From Thermomicrobiales bacterium (lineage in GTDB: Bacteria; Chloroflexota; Chloroflexia; Thermomicrobiales; CFX8), in NCBI GenBank assembly GCA_023954495.1, contig JAMLIA010000001.1, positions 1 through 64,000 of the forward strand: a stretch of 64,000 nucleotides of DNA. Reading direction: 5' to 3'. Numbering within the stretch: position 1 is the first letter of the stretch; each line of letters starts with the position of its first letter. A program made the translations under genes and the position numbers. Positions 1 to 8,058 of the stretch are shown piece after piece. A model generated the notes under the pieces. That model was not told where the DNA came from, ran no database searches, and worked only from the letters and a program-made list of their open reading frames with translations.

Positions 1-1153
1 ACTTGCCGGATCGCACCAGGGAAACCAGCTCCTGGATCTGGTCCGGGGCAAGCGGGAGCTCGTCAACCGCCATCGAGCGCGAGCGAGCAAGCCCCATGAT
101 GTCGTTGACGATCCAGTTCGCCGTCGCCTGGTAGGCCTCCGGCTCATCGACATTCGCGACCGCCGCCTCGAACACGTCGGCAATTGGCCGCTCGTTGGTC
201 AGGATGGCGGCGTCGGCACCGTTCAGGGCAAAGTCGCTGACAAAGCGCTGGTATCGCGCCGCCGGCAGCTCCGGCAACGACGCGCGCACGCGCTCGCGCA
301 TCGGATCGTCGACCGTCAGTGGCGGCAAGTCCGGCTCCGGGAAATACCGGTAGTCGTGCGCCTGCTCCTTCGTGCGCTGCGATAGGGTGACCCCGCGGGC
401 CTCGTTCCAGCCTCGGGTCTCCTGGGCAAGCGTCTCACCGGCCGCCACGGCCTCTCGCTGTCGCACTTCTTCGAACCGCAGCGCCCGCTCCACCGCGCGG
501 AACGAGTTCATGTTCTTGATCTCGACCTTGGCACCAACAACACTGCCGTCGGTCGTGCGCTGCGAGATGTTTGCATCACAGCGGAACTGGCCCTCTTCCA
601 TGTTGGCGTTTGAGGCACCGATGTAGCGCAGAATCCGCCGCAGCTCGATCAGCAGTTCCCGAGCCTCTTGCGGCGAGCGAAGGTCCGGCTCGGACACGAT
701 CTCCATCAGCGGGACGCCGGAGCGATTGACATCGACCAGGCTGTATCCGCTACCGTGCGACAGGCGGGCAGTGTCCTCTTCGAGATGCACACGCGTGATG
801 CCGACGCGGCGTGTTTCGCCGTCGACCTCAATGTCCACCTGACCGCCCAGCGCCATCGGCAGGTCATATTGGGAGACCTGGTAGCCCTTCATCAGGTCAG
901 GGTAGATGTAGTTCTTGCGATCGAACTTGTTGAACTGCGGGATCTCCGCGCCAAGGGCGAGACCGGTCATGATGGTCTTGCGCACTGCTTCACGGTTGAT
1001 GACCGGCAGGACACCGGGCATACCGAGGCAAATCGGGCAGACGTGCGTATTGGGCGGCGCGCTCGGGTAGTCCGACGAGCAGCCGCAGAACATCTTGCTG
1101 TTCGTCGCAACCTGGACGTGAACTTCCAGGCCAATGATCGTTTCGAACTCCAC
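1..1153 (-). CDS. gatB: Asp/Glu-tRNA(Asn/Gln) amidotransferase subunit B, C-terminus outside window
   Basis: Subunit B of the GatCAB amidotransferase, which converts misacylated Glu-tRNA(Gln) or Asp-tRNA(Asn) to the correct aminoacyl-tRNA. The GTG start at 1153 has a GGGAGGA ribosome site just upstream. The visible 384 codons open with the family signature IIGLEVHVQ, then the zinc-type cysteines FCGCS and CPICLG, the block YPDLMKGYQVSQYD and the DYRYFPEPDLPP motif. The family is usually about 470-500 residues, so roughly the last 90-110 residues (the tail of the helical/YqeY-like region) lie beyond position 1. gatA and gatC are not visible. A TATACT -10-like hexamer on the minus strand (1206-1201) could serve it, but no good -35 is seen. 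Confidence 0.94.
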   Translation of the reverse strand, partial: MEFETIIGLEVHVQVATNSKMFCGCSSDYPSAPPNTHVCPICLGMPGVLPVINREAVRKTIMTGLALGAEIPQFNKFDRKNYIYPDLMKGYQVSQYDLPMALGGQVDIEVDGETRRVGITRVHLEEDTARLSHGSGYSLVDVNRSGVPLMEIVSEPDLRSPQEARELLIELRRILRYIGASNANMEEGQFRCDANISQRTTDGSVVGAKVEIKNMNSFRAVERALRFEEVRQREAVAAGETLAQETRGWNEARGVTLSQRTKEQAHDYRYFPEPDLPPLTVDDPMRERVRASLPELPAARYQRFVSDFALNGADAAILTNERPIADVFEAAVANVDEPEAYQATANWIVNDIMGLARSRSMAVDELPLAPDQIQELVSLVRSGK

Positions 1154-1254
1154 GCGTCCTCCCGCACAAGACCGCAATTCCGCAGCAATTTTGCCGCACG
1201 AGTATAGCACGGAGCCGTCCCCTTCCCGGCCGCCTGGCCACTCGAAAACTCGGT

Positions 1255-1284
1255 TTGACATCAATCGCTGCGACGCATTACGAT
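1255..1284 (+). promoter_or_regulatory. Sigma70-type promoter for the Fe-binding lipoprotein gene
   Basis: TTGACA (1255-1260) and TACGAT (1279-1284) are separated by 18 nt, a near-consensus housekeeping promoter about 80 nt upstream of the lipoprotein start codon. Confidence 0.6.
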
Positions 1285-1342
1285 AATCCCGACTTAATCC
1301 ATCGGGATTTGCTGGAAGGAACGATCCTGAGGTTCAGGATCG
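1285..1342 (+). promoter_or_regulatory. Two consecutive inverted repeats between promoter and lipoprotein start
   Basis: The first repeat is AATCCCGA (1285-1292) with TCGGGATT (1302-1309), touching the -10 and probable transcription start. The second is CGATCCTGA (1322-1330), a 3-nt centre, and TCAGGATCG (1334-1342). Both are perfect. They could be operators for a metal regulator or hairpins in the leader; neither matches a Fur or DtxR consensus that I recognise. Confidence 0.5.
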
Positions 1343-1361
1343 CTGTCGGAATGGAGAATGG

Positions 1362-2444
1362 ATGGGACCGGGGATGCTGAATATTGCAGCGCAGCCGATG
1401 ACCAGACCGAGCGACTGGACCAGCGAAGAGTGGGATGCGCTCGTCGCAGCCCTCACCCGTCGGCGGTTCCTGTCAACGAGTGCGGCGTTCGCGCTTGCGG
1501 CGATGCTGGCAGCTTGCGGCGGCGACGATGCAGCGCCAACGACGACGCCGGAACCGAACTGGCAGTACACCGACGACCTTGGCGTGACCGTGAACCTGCC
1601 CCGTCGACCGGAGCGGGTTGTCTGCTCCGTCAACATGGCATCGTCGCTGTGGGATCTCGGCATTCGACCAATCGCCATCTTCGGTTCATTCACGAGGACT
1701 GACGGCACCAACGAACCCATGCTCGGGTCAGTCGACGTGAGCAGTCTCGAGCTGCTCACCGAAGGCTGGGGCGAGTTGGATCTCTAAAAGCTGGCAACGC
1801 TCAAACCGGACATCATCATCACGCACACCTTTGGCAGCGATCCGATTCTGGCTATGGCAGCGCCGGAAACTGTCACCGAAATCTGCCCAGTTACAACGGT
1901 CAGCTTCGTCGAGCGTACGGCGCTGGAGCTCATGGATCGCATCGAGGAGCTTGCCGGTACTTTGGGGGCGGACCTCACATCTGATCTCGTGAAATCCGCC
2001 CACGCAGACTTCGACAAGGCTTCCGACGATCTCAAGGCCGCCATCGTCGAGAAGCCTGACCTGAGCACGATGTTTGTCGTTGGCTACGTCGGTGACAACC
2101 TGTACGTTGGCAACTCCCGGACATTCACCCAACTCAATTACTACAAATCGCTTGGACTCAACATCGTGCCGCAGGATATCCCGCTTGACAGCAACTGGGA
2201 GACACTGAGTTGGGAGCAGGTCAACAAGTACCCTGTCGACCTCGTCTTTCAGGATCACCGTGGTGAACCTGACAATGCGCCGGGCCAGCTCATGTCGATC
2301 GCGACCTGGGCATCGCATCCCGCAGTCAAGGCCGGGCAAGTCGGCAATTGGGACACAGACTTCGTCGCAAGTCGCCGAGCGTTCGTCGCGTACCTCGAAT
2401 ACATGACCCAGACGATCAACGGCGCACGAGACGACATCGTCTAG
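1362..2444 (+). pseudogene. Tat-exported Fe-siderophore ABC transporter substrate-binding lipoprotein, interrupted by one in-frame stop
   Basis: Extracellular solute-binding protein of the FecB/FepB (periplasmic-binding type III) class. Translation from ATG 1362 (GGAG 5 nt upstream) gives a twin-arginine stretch TRRRFLSTSAAF, a hydrophobic run and a lipobox LAACGG, then the typical start of the binding domain (DDLGVTVNLPRRPERVVC). A TAA at 1785-1787 interrupts the frame. The same frame continues without shift through KLATLKPDIIITHTF to the natural stop at 2444, giving a normal family length of about 360 codons. The expected residue at the stop is probably Glu or Gln, one base change from TAA. 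No permease or ATPase gene is adjacent, so it is an orphan binding protein. It is either a recent nonsense mutation or a sequencing error. Confidence 0.8.
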
Positions 2445-2791
2445 GCGCGGCACACGACCATGTACCGGCACTCTCGTCTCGCGTGCTGAAGTCGAACTGA
2501 CGAGGTCCGTGAACACGAAGCCGGGCAGTTCCTCACACTCGGGGCGATGAAGAGCATCTGCCCCGAGTAATTCCGTGCCCATTTTGTGAGGCATTCGGCG
2601 TGTCGTGCTAGAATCGACGCGGATAGAGCGCACGGTCGATTTGTGCGCCGTCGTGCGTGTTCCGTCGTCTTCATCCTGCATCGTCCACATTCCATCGACG
2701 GACATTGCCGAACCGATTCAACCGAACGACGGTGTCATTCCACCGCCGCCGGCCGGAGCAACCGGAGCATGAGGAGACGGGGCAGCCAGAG
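2445..2791. other. Intergenic region, 347 bp, with one strong hairpin
   Basis: No convincing gene. It holds the hairpin described separately (2537-2568) and a weak promoter-like pair TTGTGA (2584-2589) and TAGAAT (2609-2614) with 19-nt spacing, which may drive the nuoG-like gene. Confidence 0.4.
2537..2568 (+). terminator. Hairpin after the lipoprotein gene, terminator-like
   Basis: ACTCGGGGC (2537-2545) pairs with GCCCCGAGT (2560-2568). The inner GATG and CATC extend the stem to about 13 bp with a single bulged T and a 5-nt loop. No U-tract follows, so it may be a Rho-dependent or purely structural element. Confidence 0.45.
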
Positions 2792-5170
2792 ATGGTGGTG
2801 AATACCGAAACGAAGCTCGTCACGTGCACGATCGACGGGCAAGAGGTGACCGTTCCCGCAGGCACCTATATTCTTCAGGCGGCAGAGGCTGCCGGTATTG
2901 AATTGCCTAACCTCTGTTATCAGCCGCTTCTGCGACCGTGGGGATCGTGCCGCTTGTGCACGGTCGAAATCCTCGGTGCGCGCGGCGGCCTGATTGAGTC
3001 GTGCGCGACGCCGGTACGCGACGGGATGGAAGTTTCGACGCATTCACCGGCTGTCATCGAGGCGCGCCAGTTCATCCTGCGAATGTACCTGATTGACCAC
3101 GCTCTGGACTGCCCGACGTGCGACAAGTCCGGCGAGTGCTACCTGCAGGACAACACCTACCTGCACAACGTCAACAGCAGCCCATACCTGCGACCGAAGA
3201 TCGCTCAGCCGTACCGTCACCTTCGGGAGACGATCGACTACAAGTGGGATCGCTGCATCATCTGCGCGCGCTGCACGCGCGTCTGCGATGAGATGATCGG
3301 CGTCACGGCGATCACGATCGCCGGGCGAGGTCTCGAAGCCGAGGTCACTACATCCTATGGCGCGGACCTGCGCGAAACTGCCTGCACGAACTGCGGCATG
3401 TGCATCGCGGTCTGCCCGGTCGGCGCGCTGACCGATCGCCACTTCGGCCACCACCCGTGGGAGTTGGACGCCGTCGAGACGGTCTGCGGTTTTTGCGACG
3501 TTGGTTGCACCCTGAATGTTGAGCACAACCGTGGGCTGGTTCGCCGCGTTACCCATCTGTGGGATCGTGGCGTCAACGAAGGCTACACCTGCGAAAAGGG
3601 CAAGTGGGGCCACGAGGTTGTACAGGACCCGATGCGGCTGCGCTACCCGATGATCCGCGAAGTCGATGGCTTCATCGAAGTCGAGATGGATGAGGCGCTG
3701 GAGACAGCCGCCGACAAGTTGAAGCACTTCCAGGGACCATCGTTCGCTGCGCTCGTCTCACCTGACAACACCAACGAAGAGAACTACGTCCTGCAGCAGT
3801 TCAGCCGTGCCGTCATGGGCTCGAACAACATTGATCGCCTGATGACTCGCAGCCAGGCAGACGTTGAAAAGGCGTTGCTGGAATCGTTCGGTGTCGGCGC
3901 GTCACCGGCAGGCATGCAGGAGATGCGCACCGATTCGCACATGGCACTCGTCGTTGGCCCGGACATCGGCGTCACCGAGCCGATCGCGTCGTACTGGCTC
4001 TTCTGGGCGCTCCGCTATCGTGAATTGAAGATGGTTGTCGTTCGACCAGAGCACTCCTATATGTGTGATCGGTCGGATCACTGGATCCCGACGCCGGCCG
4101 GCACCGAAGCCGATGTGCTCAACGCCATGGCCAAGATCATCATCAGCGAAGGGCTAGCGTCCCCGTCTGCAGATGTTGATGCACTGCGAAGCGCGGTTGA
4201 TTCGGTTGACGTCGGCAAGGTTGCCGAAGCGGCCGGCGTGACTGTCGACTTCCTGCGTACCTGCGCCGAGCTGTACGCGACAGGCGGAGTTGGCAAGAAG
4301 GACGGTGTCACCGAGTACCCGCCAAGCACCATCTGGCACACCGCGGCGAGCCGCACCAGCGGAGACGCCGGCGCGATCGCAACGGCTGCTCACAACCTGT
4401 CCGTCCTGACCGGCAACGTTGGCCGGCCCGGCGGCGGCGTGCTGGCCGGTCGAGGTAACGCCAACATGCAGGGTAGCTACGATGTCGGCTGCCATCCGGC
4501 TCTGCTTCCGGGCGGAGCGCTGGTAAGCGACACGACATCCCGCGCCGCCGTCGCCGAGATGTGGCGCGATCGCTGGGCTGCGACGGTCGCCAGCGACAAC
4601 GGCTTCGGCCCGATCGTTGATCTGCCGACCGAGCCGGGCGTTGGCATCGCCGATCTTGTCGACGCAATCGAGTCTGGCAACGTCCGCGCAATGTACATCA
4701 CGGCGCAGTCGCACAAGTGGAGCAAGTCGGTTGATCCAGCCCTGCTCGCGGCGCTGGACAAGCTGGAACTGCTGATCGTTGAAGACTGCTTCGAGAGCGA
4801 GTTGACGCGCCGCGCCGACATCGTGCTGCCAGCCGCGATGTTCCTGGAGAAGGACGGTTCGTTCACCAGTCTCGATCGAACCGTGCAGCGGCTCCGATTC
4901 GCGGTGTCCGCCCCGGGCGAGTCGCATCCGTCGACGTACTACGCTGCCGAAATCGCGCAGCGTCTCGGCTATACGTTCGGCTACCTCAACTCCGCTTCAA
5001 TTCTTGACGAGATCTCCATGACCGTTCCGGAGTACGCGGGCATCTCATATCCGCGCCTGGAGCGCAACGGCATGCAGTGGCCCGTCTCCGGATTCGGCAC
5101 TGCCGGTACGGTTCGGCTTGCAGTTGGCCACGGGCTGGTGGCTGATGAGATTCGGATCGTCGCCGACTAG
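2792..5170 (+). CDS. nuoG: NADH-quinone oxidoreductase subunit G-like iron-sulfur protein
   Basis: 793-residue electron-transfer subunit of complex I or a related NADH-linked complex. Domains in order: an N-terminal [2Fe-2S] domain (Cys42, 53, 56, 71), the NuoG His/Cys3 cluster HALDCPTCDKSGEC (His103, Cys107, 110, 116), two CxxCxxCxxxC ferredoxin motifs (CIICARCTRVC and CTNCGMCIAVC), an N7-type cluster (CGFCDVGC with a later Cys) and a molybdopterin-oxidoreductase fold. In formate dehydrogenases a Cys/Sec-His pair ligates molybdenum after NNVD; here the corresponding segment is NNIDRLMTRSQ, so the ligand is absent. The C-terminal molybdopterin-binding domain is also missing, which points to a non-catalytic NuoG-type protein. 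ATG 2792 is chosen because homology begins there; the ribosome site is weak. A NuoI-like gene follows after 36 nt. Confidence 0.82.
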   Translation: MVVNTETKLVTCTIDGQEVTVPAGTYILQAAEAAGIELPNLCYQPLLRPWGSCRLCTVEILGARGGLIESCATPVRDGMEVSTHSPAVIEARQFILRMYLIDHALDCPTCDKSGECYLQDNTYLHNVNSSPYLRPKIAQPYRHLRETIDYKWDRCIICARCTRVCDEMIGVTAITIAGRGLEAEVTTSYGADLRETACTNCGMCIAVCPVGALTDRHFGHHPWELDAVETVCGFCDVGCTLNVEHNRGLVRRVTHLWDRGVNEGYTCEKGKWGHEVVQDPMRLRYPMIREVDGFIEVEMDEALETAADKLKHFQGPSFAALVSPDNTNEENYVLQQFSRAVMGSNNIDRLMTRSQADVEKALLESFGVGASPAGMQEMRTDSHMALVVGPDIGVTEPIASYWLFWALRYRELKMVVVRPEHSYMCDRSDHWIPTPAGTEADVLNAMAKIIISEGLASPSADVDALRSAVDSVDVGKVAEAAGVTVDFLRTCAELYATGGVGKKDGVTEYPPSTIWHTAASRTSGDAGAIATAAHNLSVLTGNVGRPGGGVLAGRGNANMQGSYDVGCHPALLPGGALVSDTTSRAAVAEMWRDRWAATVASDNGFGPIVDLPTEPGVGIADLVDAIESGNVRAMYITAQSHKWSKSVDPALLAALDKLELLIVEDCFESELTRRADIVLPAAMFLEKDGSFTSLDRTVQRLRFAVSAPGESHPSTYYAAEIAQRLGYTFGYLNSASILDEISMTVPEYAGISYPRLERNGMQWPVSGFGTAGTVRLAVGHGLVADEIRIVAD

Positions 5171-5206
5171 GCAGAGCCAACTCGGGCAGAAAGGTGTCCT
5201 GACACG

Positions 5207-5661
5207 ATGTTTGATGAGTTCAAGGGCTTTGCCGTCACGTTGAAGCGACTTGGCCGTAAGCCCCTCACATTTGAGTACCCGGACGAGAAGCGACCGATGC
5301 CGCCGCGTTTCCGCGGGCTGCCGTCGCTGCGGGCCGATCCGGATACCGGCGAGGCGCTGTGCGTCGCCTGCGGGCTGTGTGCGCGCATCTGCCCGACTGC
5401 ATGGTACGTCTGGAGATGCACGTCGTGCCGTCCGAAGAAGGCGACCGCGAGCTTGGGAGTTTATCCTGCGTTCGGGACGTTGCCTGTTCTGGCGGCTTCT
5501 GCGCCCAGGTCTGCCCGGTCGACGCAATCACGAGCGGCGCATTCGAGCGCTCGGTCATGGACCGCGACGGCCTGATCTACACCAAGACCGAACTTGCCGC
5601 CTTTGGTGCGCAGAATGAAACGTGGTGGGGCGCAGACACGCCCACGTTCTCGCAGAACTAG
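5207..5661 (+). pseudogene. nuoI: NuoI-like 2x[4Fe-4S] ferredoxin, broken by three single-base indels
   Basis: The frame from ATG 5207 reads as complex I subunit I, including CVACGLCARICP. It then loses the reading frame. Conserved sequence resumes in the next frame (RLEMHVVPSEEGDRELG), moves again (EFILRSGRCLF) and returns (GFCAQVCPVDAI...) to the stop at 5661. The pattern is explained by one missing base near 5403, one missing G in the GGG run at 5455-5457 and one extra G near 5491. Correcting these restores both four-cysteine motifs and a product of about 150 residues. It lies 36 nt downstream of the nuoG-like gene, and both would belong to the same electron-transfer complex. Three lesions within 90 bp in a conserved gene suggest local sequence error or decay. 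Confidence 0.8.
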
Positions 5662-5687
5662 CGCGGTGGTACACAGAGTCAAGCAGT

Positions 5688-5718
5688 AGGGGCGCGTGGG
5701 ATTTACCGACGCGCCCCT
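5688..5718 (+). terminator. Hairpin terminator after the nuoI-like gene
   Basis: AGGGGCGCGT (5688-5697) pairs perfectly with ACGCGCCCCT (5709-5718) around an 11-nt loop, and is followed by GTTCGC. It lies between the nuoI-like remnant and the next aldehyde dehydrogenase. Confidence 0.55.
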
Positions 5719-5757
5719 GTTCGCATGTAGACTGACCTTTGGAGAGAGGAGATCGCC

Positions 5758-7185
5758 GTGCCAAAGACGTATCAGTTCTATTGCGCAGGGGAGTGGAGGT
5801 CGAGCGACCAGCCACTTGAGGTGCGCAACCCGTGGAATGACGAGGTCGTCGGCGTCACATCATTCGCCACCGATAAGGACCTCGAAGACGCAATTGTCGC
5901 TGCCGAAGAAGCCTTCGAAACCATGAAGGTCATGCCGGCCTACGAACGAGCCGCTGCGCTTGATCGCCTCGCGGACCGCCTCGAGGAGCGCGGCGAAGAG
6001 ATTGCCGAGCTCATTGCTCGCGAAGCAGCCAAGCCGCTGCGCGACGCGCGCACCGAAGTCATGCGCGGCGTTTTCACCTTACGTATTGCGTCCGAAGAGG
6101 CGAAGCGCATCGGTGGCGAGATGATCCCGCTCGATCTGCTGCCAAGCTCCAAGGGCCGCTTCGGTGTTACCCGCAAGGTGCCCGTTGGCCCCATCGCTGC
6201 GATCTCGCCGTTCAACTTCCCGCTGAACCTGGCGCTGCACAAGATCGCACCGGCAATTGCGTCGGGCAACACTGTCGTGCTCAAGCCGCCCACAGTCGAC
6301 CCGCTCACGATGCTGGTCTTCGCCGAGATGATCGACGAGCTCGACCTGCCAAAGGGCGCAGTGTCAATCATGCCGATGGACCGCAAGACCGGCGACCGGC
6401 TGGTAACCGACGATCGCTTCAAGGTGCTTTCGTTCACCGGCTCGCCGGATGTTGGCTGGGAGATGAAGTCGCGCGCCGGCAAGAAGAAGGTCGTTCTTGA
6501 GCTGGGCGGCAATGCTGGCGTCATTATCGACGCGGGTGCCGACATAGAGCTGGCGGCCAAGCGCGTGCGCGCCGGAGCGTTCGCTTACGCAGGTCAGGTC
6601 TGCATCTCCGTCCAGCGCGTCTATGTGCATCGTGAGATTTACGATCAGTTCTGCGCGAAGCTGGTCGAAGAAGTCCGGTCGATCAAGAACGGCGATCCAC
6701 TCGATCCCGAGACCGAAGTCGGACCGATGATTAACGCCAAAGCCGCCGAGCGGATTGATTCGTGGGTCAAGACAGCCACGAATGAAGGTGCCCTGCTACT
6801 TACCGGTGGCAAGGTGAATGGCCGGTTCTACGAGCCGACCATCATCGTCAACGCTGCCAAGGATTCGTTCGTCTGCTCGCGCGAAGCATTTGCGCCGATC
6901 GTCACCGTCTTCCCGGTCGATAGCTTCGACACTGCCCTGAAAGCCGCCAATGATTCCGTCTTCGGGCTGCAGGCGGGTGTGTTCACGAATAACGTCGAGA
7001 ACGCATTCAAGGCGTTCGATCAGCTCGACGTCGGCGGTGTGATTCTGAATGACATTCCGGTGTACCGCATCGACCACATGCCGTACGGCGGCGTGAAGGA
7101 TTCGGGCCTCAGTCGCGAAGGCGTGCGTTACGCCATCGAGGACATGACCGAGACCCGCCTGCTCGTCGTTAATCGTCTGTCGTAA
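5758..7185 (+). CDS. NAD(P)-dependent aldehyde dehydrogenase
   Basis: 475-residue cytosolic enzyme of the aldehyde dehydrogenase superfamily, oxidising an aldehyde to the acid with NAD(P). The GTG start at 5758 follows an excellent GGAGAGAGGAG site. Visible signatures are the cofactor/substrate segment SPFNFPLNLALHKIAPA, the general-base motif LELGGN, the nucleophile Cys in GQVCISVQ and the C-terminal YGGVKDSGLSREG. The FTGSPDVGWEM and ELGGNAGVII stretches resemble the lactaldehyde/non-phosphorylating glyceraldehyde-3-phosphate group, but the substrate cannot be fixed from sequence. The 3' end overlaps the convergent endonuclease IV gene by 17 bp. Confidence 0.9.
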   Translation: MPKTYQFYCAGEWRSSDQPLEVRNPWNDEVVGVTSFATDKDLEDAIVAAEEAFETMKVMPAYERAAALDRLADRLEERGEEIAELIAREAAKPLRDARTEVMRGVFTLRIASEEAKRIGGEMIPLDLLPSSKGRFGVTRKVPVGPIAAISPFNFPLNLALHKIAPAIASGNTVVLKPPTVDPLTMLVFAEMIDELDLPKGAVSIMPMDRKTGDRLVTDDRFKVLSFTGSPDVGWEMKSRAGKKKVVLELGGNAGVIIDAGADIELAAKRVRAGAFAYAGQVCISVQRVYVHREIYDQFCAKLVEEVRSIKNGDPLDPETEVGPMINAKAAERIDSWVKTATNEGALLLTGGKVNGRFYEPTIIVNAAKDSFVCSREAFAPIVTVFPVDSFDTALKAANDSVFGLQAGVFTNNVENAFKAFDQLDVGGVILNDIPVYRIDHMPYGGVKDSGLSREGVRYAIEDMTETRLLVVNRLS

Positions 7186-8053
7186 GCGCGTCCTCCGGGA
7201 ACGGCGCTCCGATCATGCTACGCAACAGGGCGATGGCTTCGCGATCTTCCGCGAGGTCATTGCCCTTCTCCGTTTCAAGGAGACCGGGCACACCTTCGAG
7301 CCGAGCATCGTTCATCAGGTGCCAGAAGCCGCAAACGCCGATCGTGCCCTGACCAATCAGATGATGGCGATCCTTCTTCGAGCCGTGTGGCTGCTTGGCG
7401 TCGTTGAGGTGAATCGCCTTGATCTGGTCAATGCCGATCAATGAATCGAACTGCGACATCGTCTCGGCGTAGGCTTCCTGCGAGCGGATGTCGTAGCCAG
7501 CGACGAAGATGTGGCAAGTGTCGAAGCAGATCGCTACGCGGCTCCTGTCGTGAATACCGGCGAGCATCGCCCGCAACTCTTCGAACGTTGAGCCCAGGTT
7601 CGATCCCTGTCCAGCGGTCGTCTCCAGAAGCGTGATGGCCTTGATGTCCGGCGCTTCCTCGTGCACGCGATTCATTGCTTCGATGATGCGCGCGATGCCG
7701 GCCTCTGTCCCGCTGCCCGTGTGCGAGCCTGGGTGCGTCACCAGGTATGGGACGCCGAGGAGATCGCAGCGCTCCAGCTCATCACGAAACGCGGCGATTG
7801 ACTTCTCCCAGAGCTCGTCCTTCGGCGATGCCAGGTTGATCAGGTACGAGTCGTGCGCGACGACAGGTCCGATCTGATATTCCTCCAAAGCCGCCTTGAA
7901 CCGCGTTGCCGCATCCGGATCAATCGGCTTCGCCTTCCACTGGTTCTGGTTCTTGGTGAAGATCTGCAACGCGTCGGACTCTACGGAATGCGCGCGTTCA
8001 ACCGCCTTGTCGTATCCACCGGCAATCGACATGTGAGCACCAAGTCGGAGCAT
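7169..8053 (-). CDS. nfo: Endonuclease IV (apurinic/apyrimidinic endonuclease)
   Basis: 294-residue zinc-dependent AP endonuclease of base-excision repair, a TIM-barrel fold. The metal-ligand motifs run in order: HDSYLINLASP, HPGSH, ETTAGQG, CFDTCH, HLNDAKQPHGSKKDRHHLIG and LLETEKG. Length matches the family (about 280-300). It lies 5 nt downstream of the ArsC/Spx-like gene on the same strand and is probably cotranscribed with it. The last codons overlap the convergent aldehyde dehydrogenase. ATG 8053 is the first start consistent with the conserved LRLGAHMSIAGG opening. Confidence 0.95.
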   Translation of the reverse strand: MLRLGAHMSIAGGYDKAVERAHSVESDALQIFTKNQNQWKAKPIDPDAATRFKAALEEYQIGPVVAHDSYLINLASPKDELWEKSIAAFRDELERCDLLGVPYLVTHPGSHTGSGTEAGIARIIEAMNRVHEEAPDIKAITLLETTAGQGSNLGSTFEELRAMLAGIHDRSRVAICFDTCHIFVAGYDIRSQEAYAETMSQFDSLIGIDQIKAIHLNDAKQPHGSKKDRHHLIGQGTIGVCGFWHLMNDARLEGVPGLLETEKGNDLAEDREAIALLRSMIGAPFPEDALTTDD

Positions 8054-8058
8054 GCACC

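Noticed and set aside
668-1207. Long plus-strand open frames opposite gatB (and similar frames opposite valS, mutL and nuoG)
   Set aside because: They are antisense shadows of conserved genes in GC-rich DNA, lacking their own homology or ribosome sites.
1785-1787. TAA in the lipoprotein gene as recoding site
   Set aside because: No known amino acid is inserted at UAA in ordinary bacteria and no stimulatory structure is apparent; mutation or error is simpler.
2792-5170. Formate dehydrogenase alpha subunit
   Set aside because: The Cys/Sec molybdenum ligand and C-terminal molybdopterin domain are absent; NuoG-type clusters are all present.
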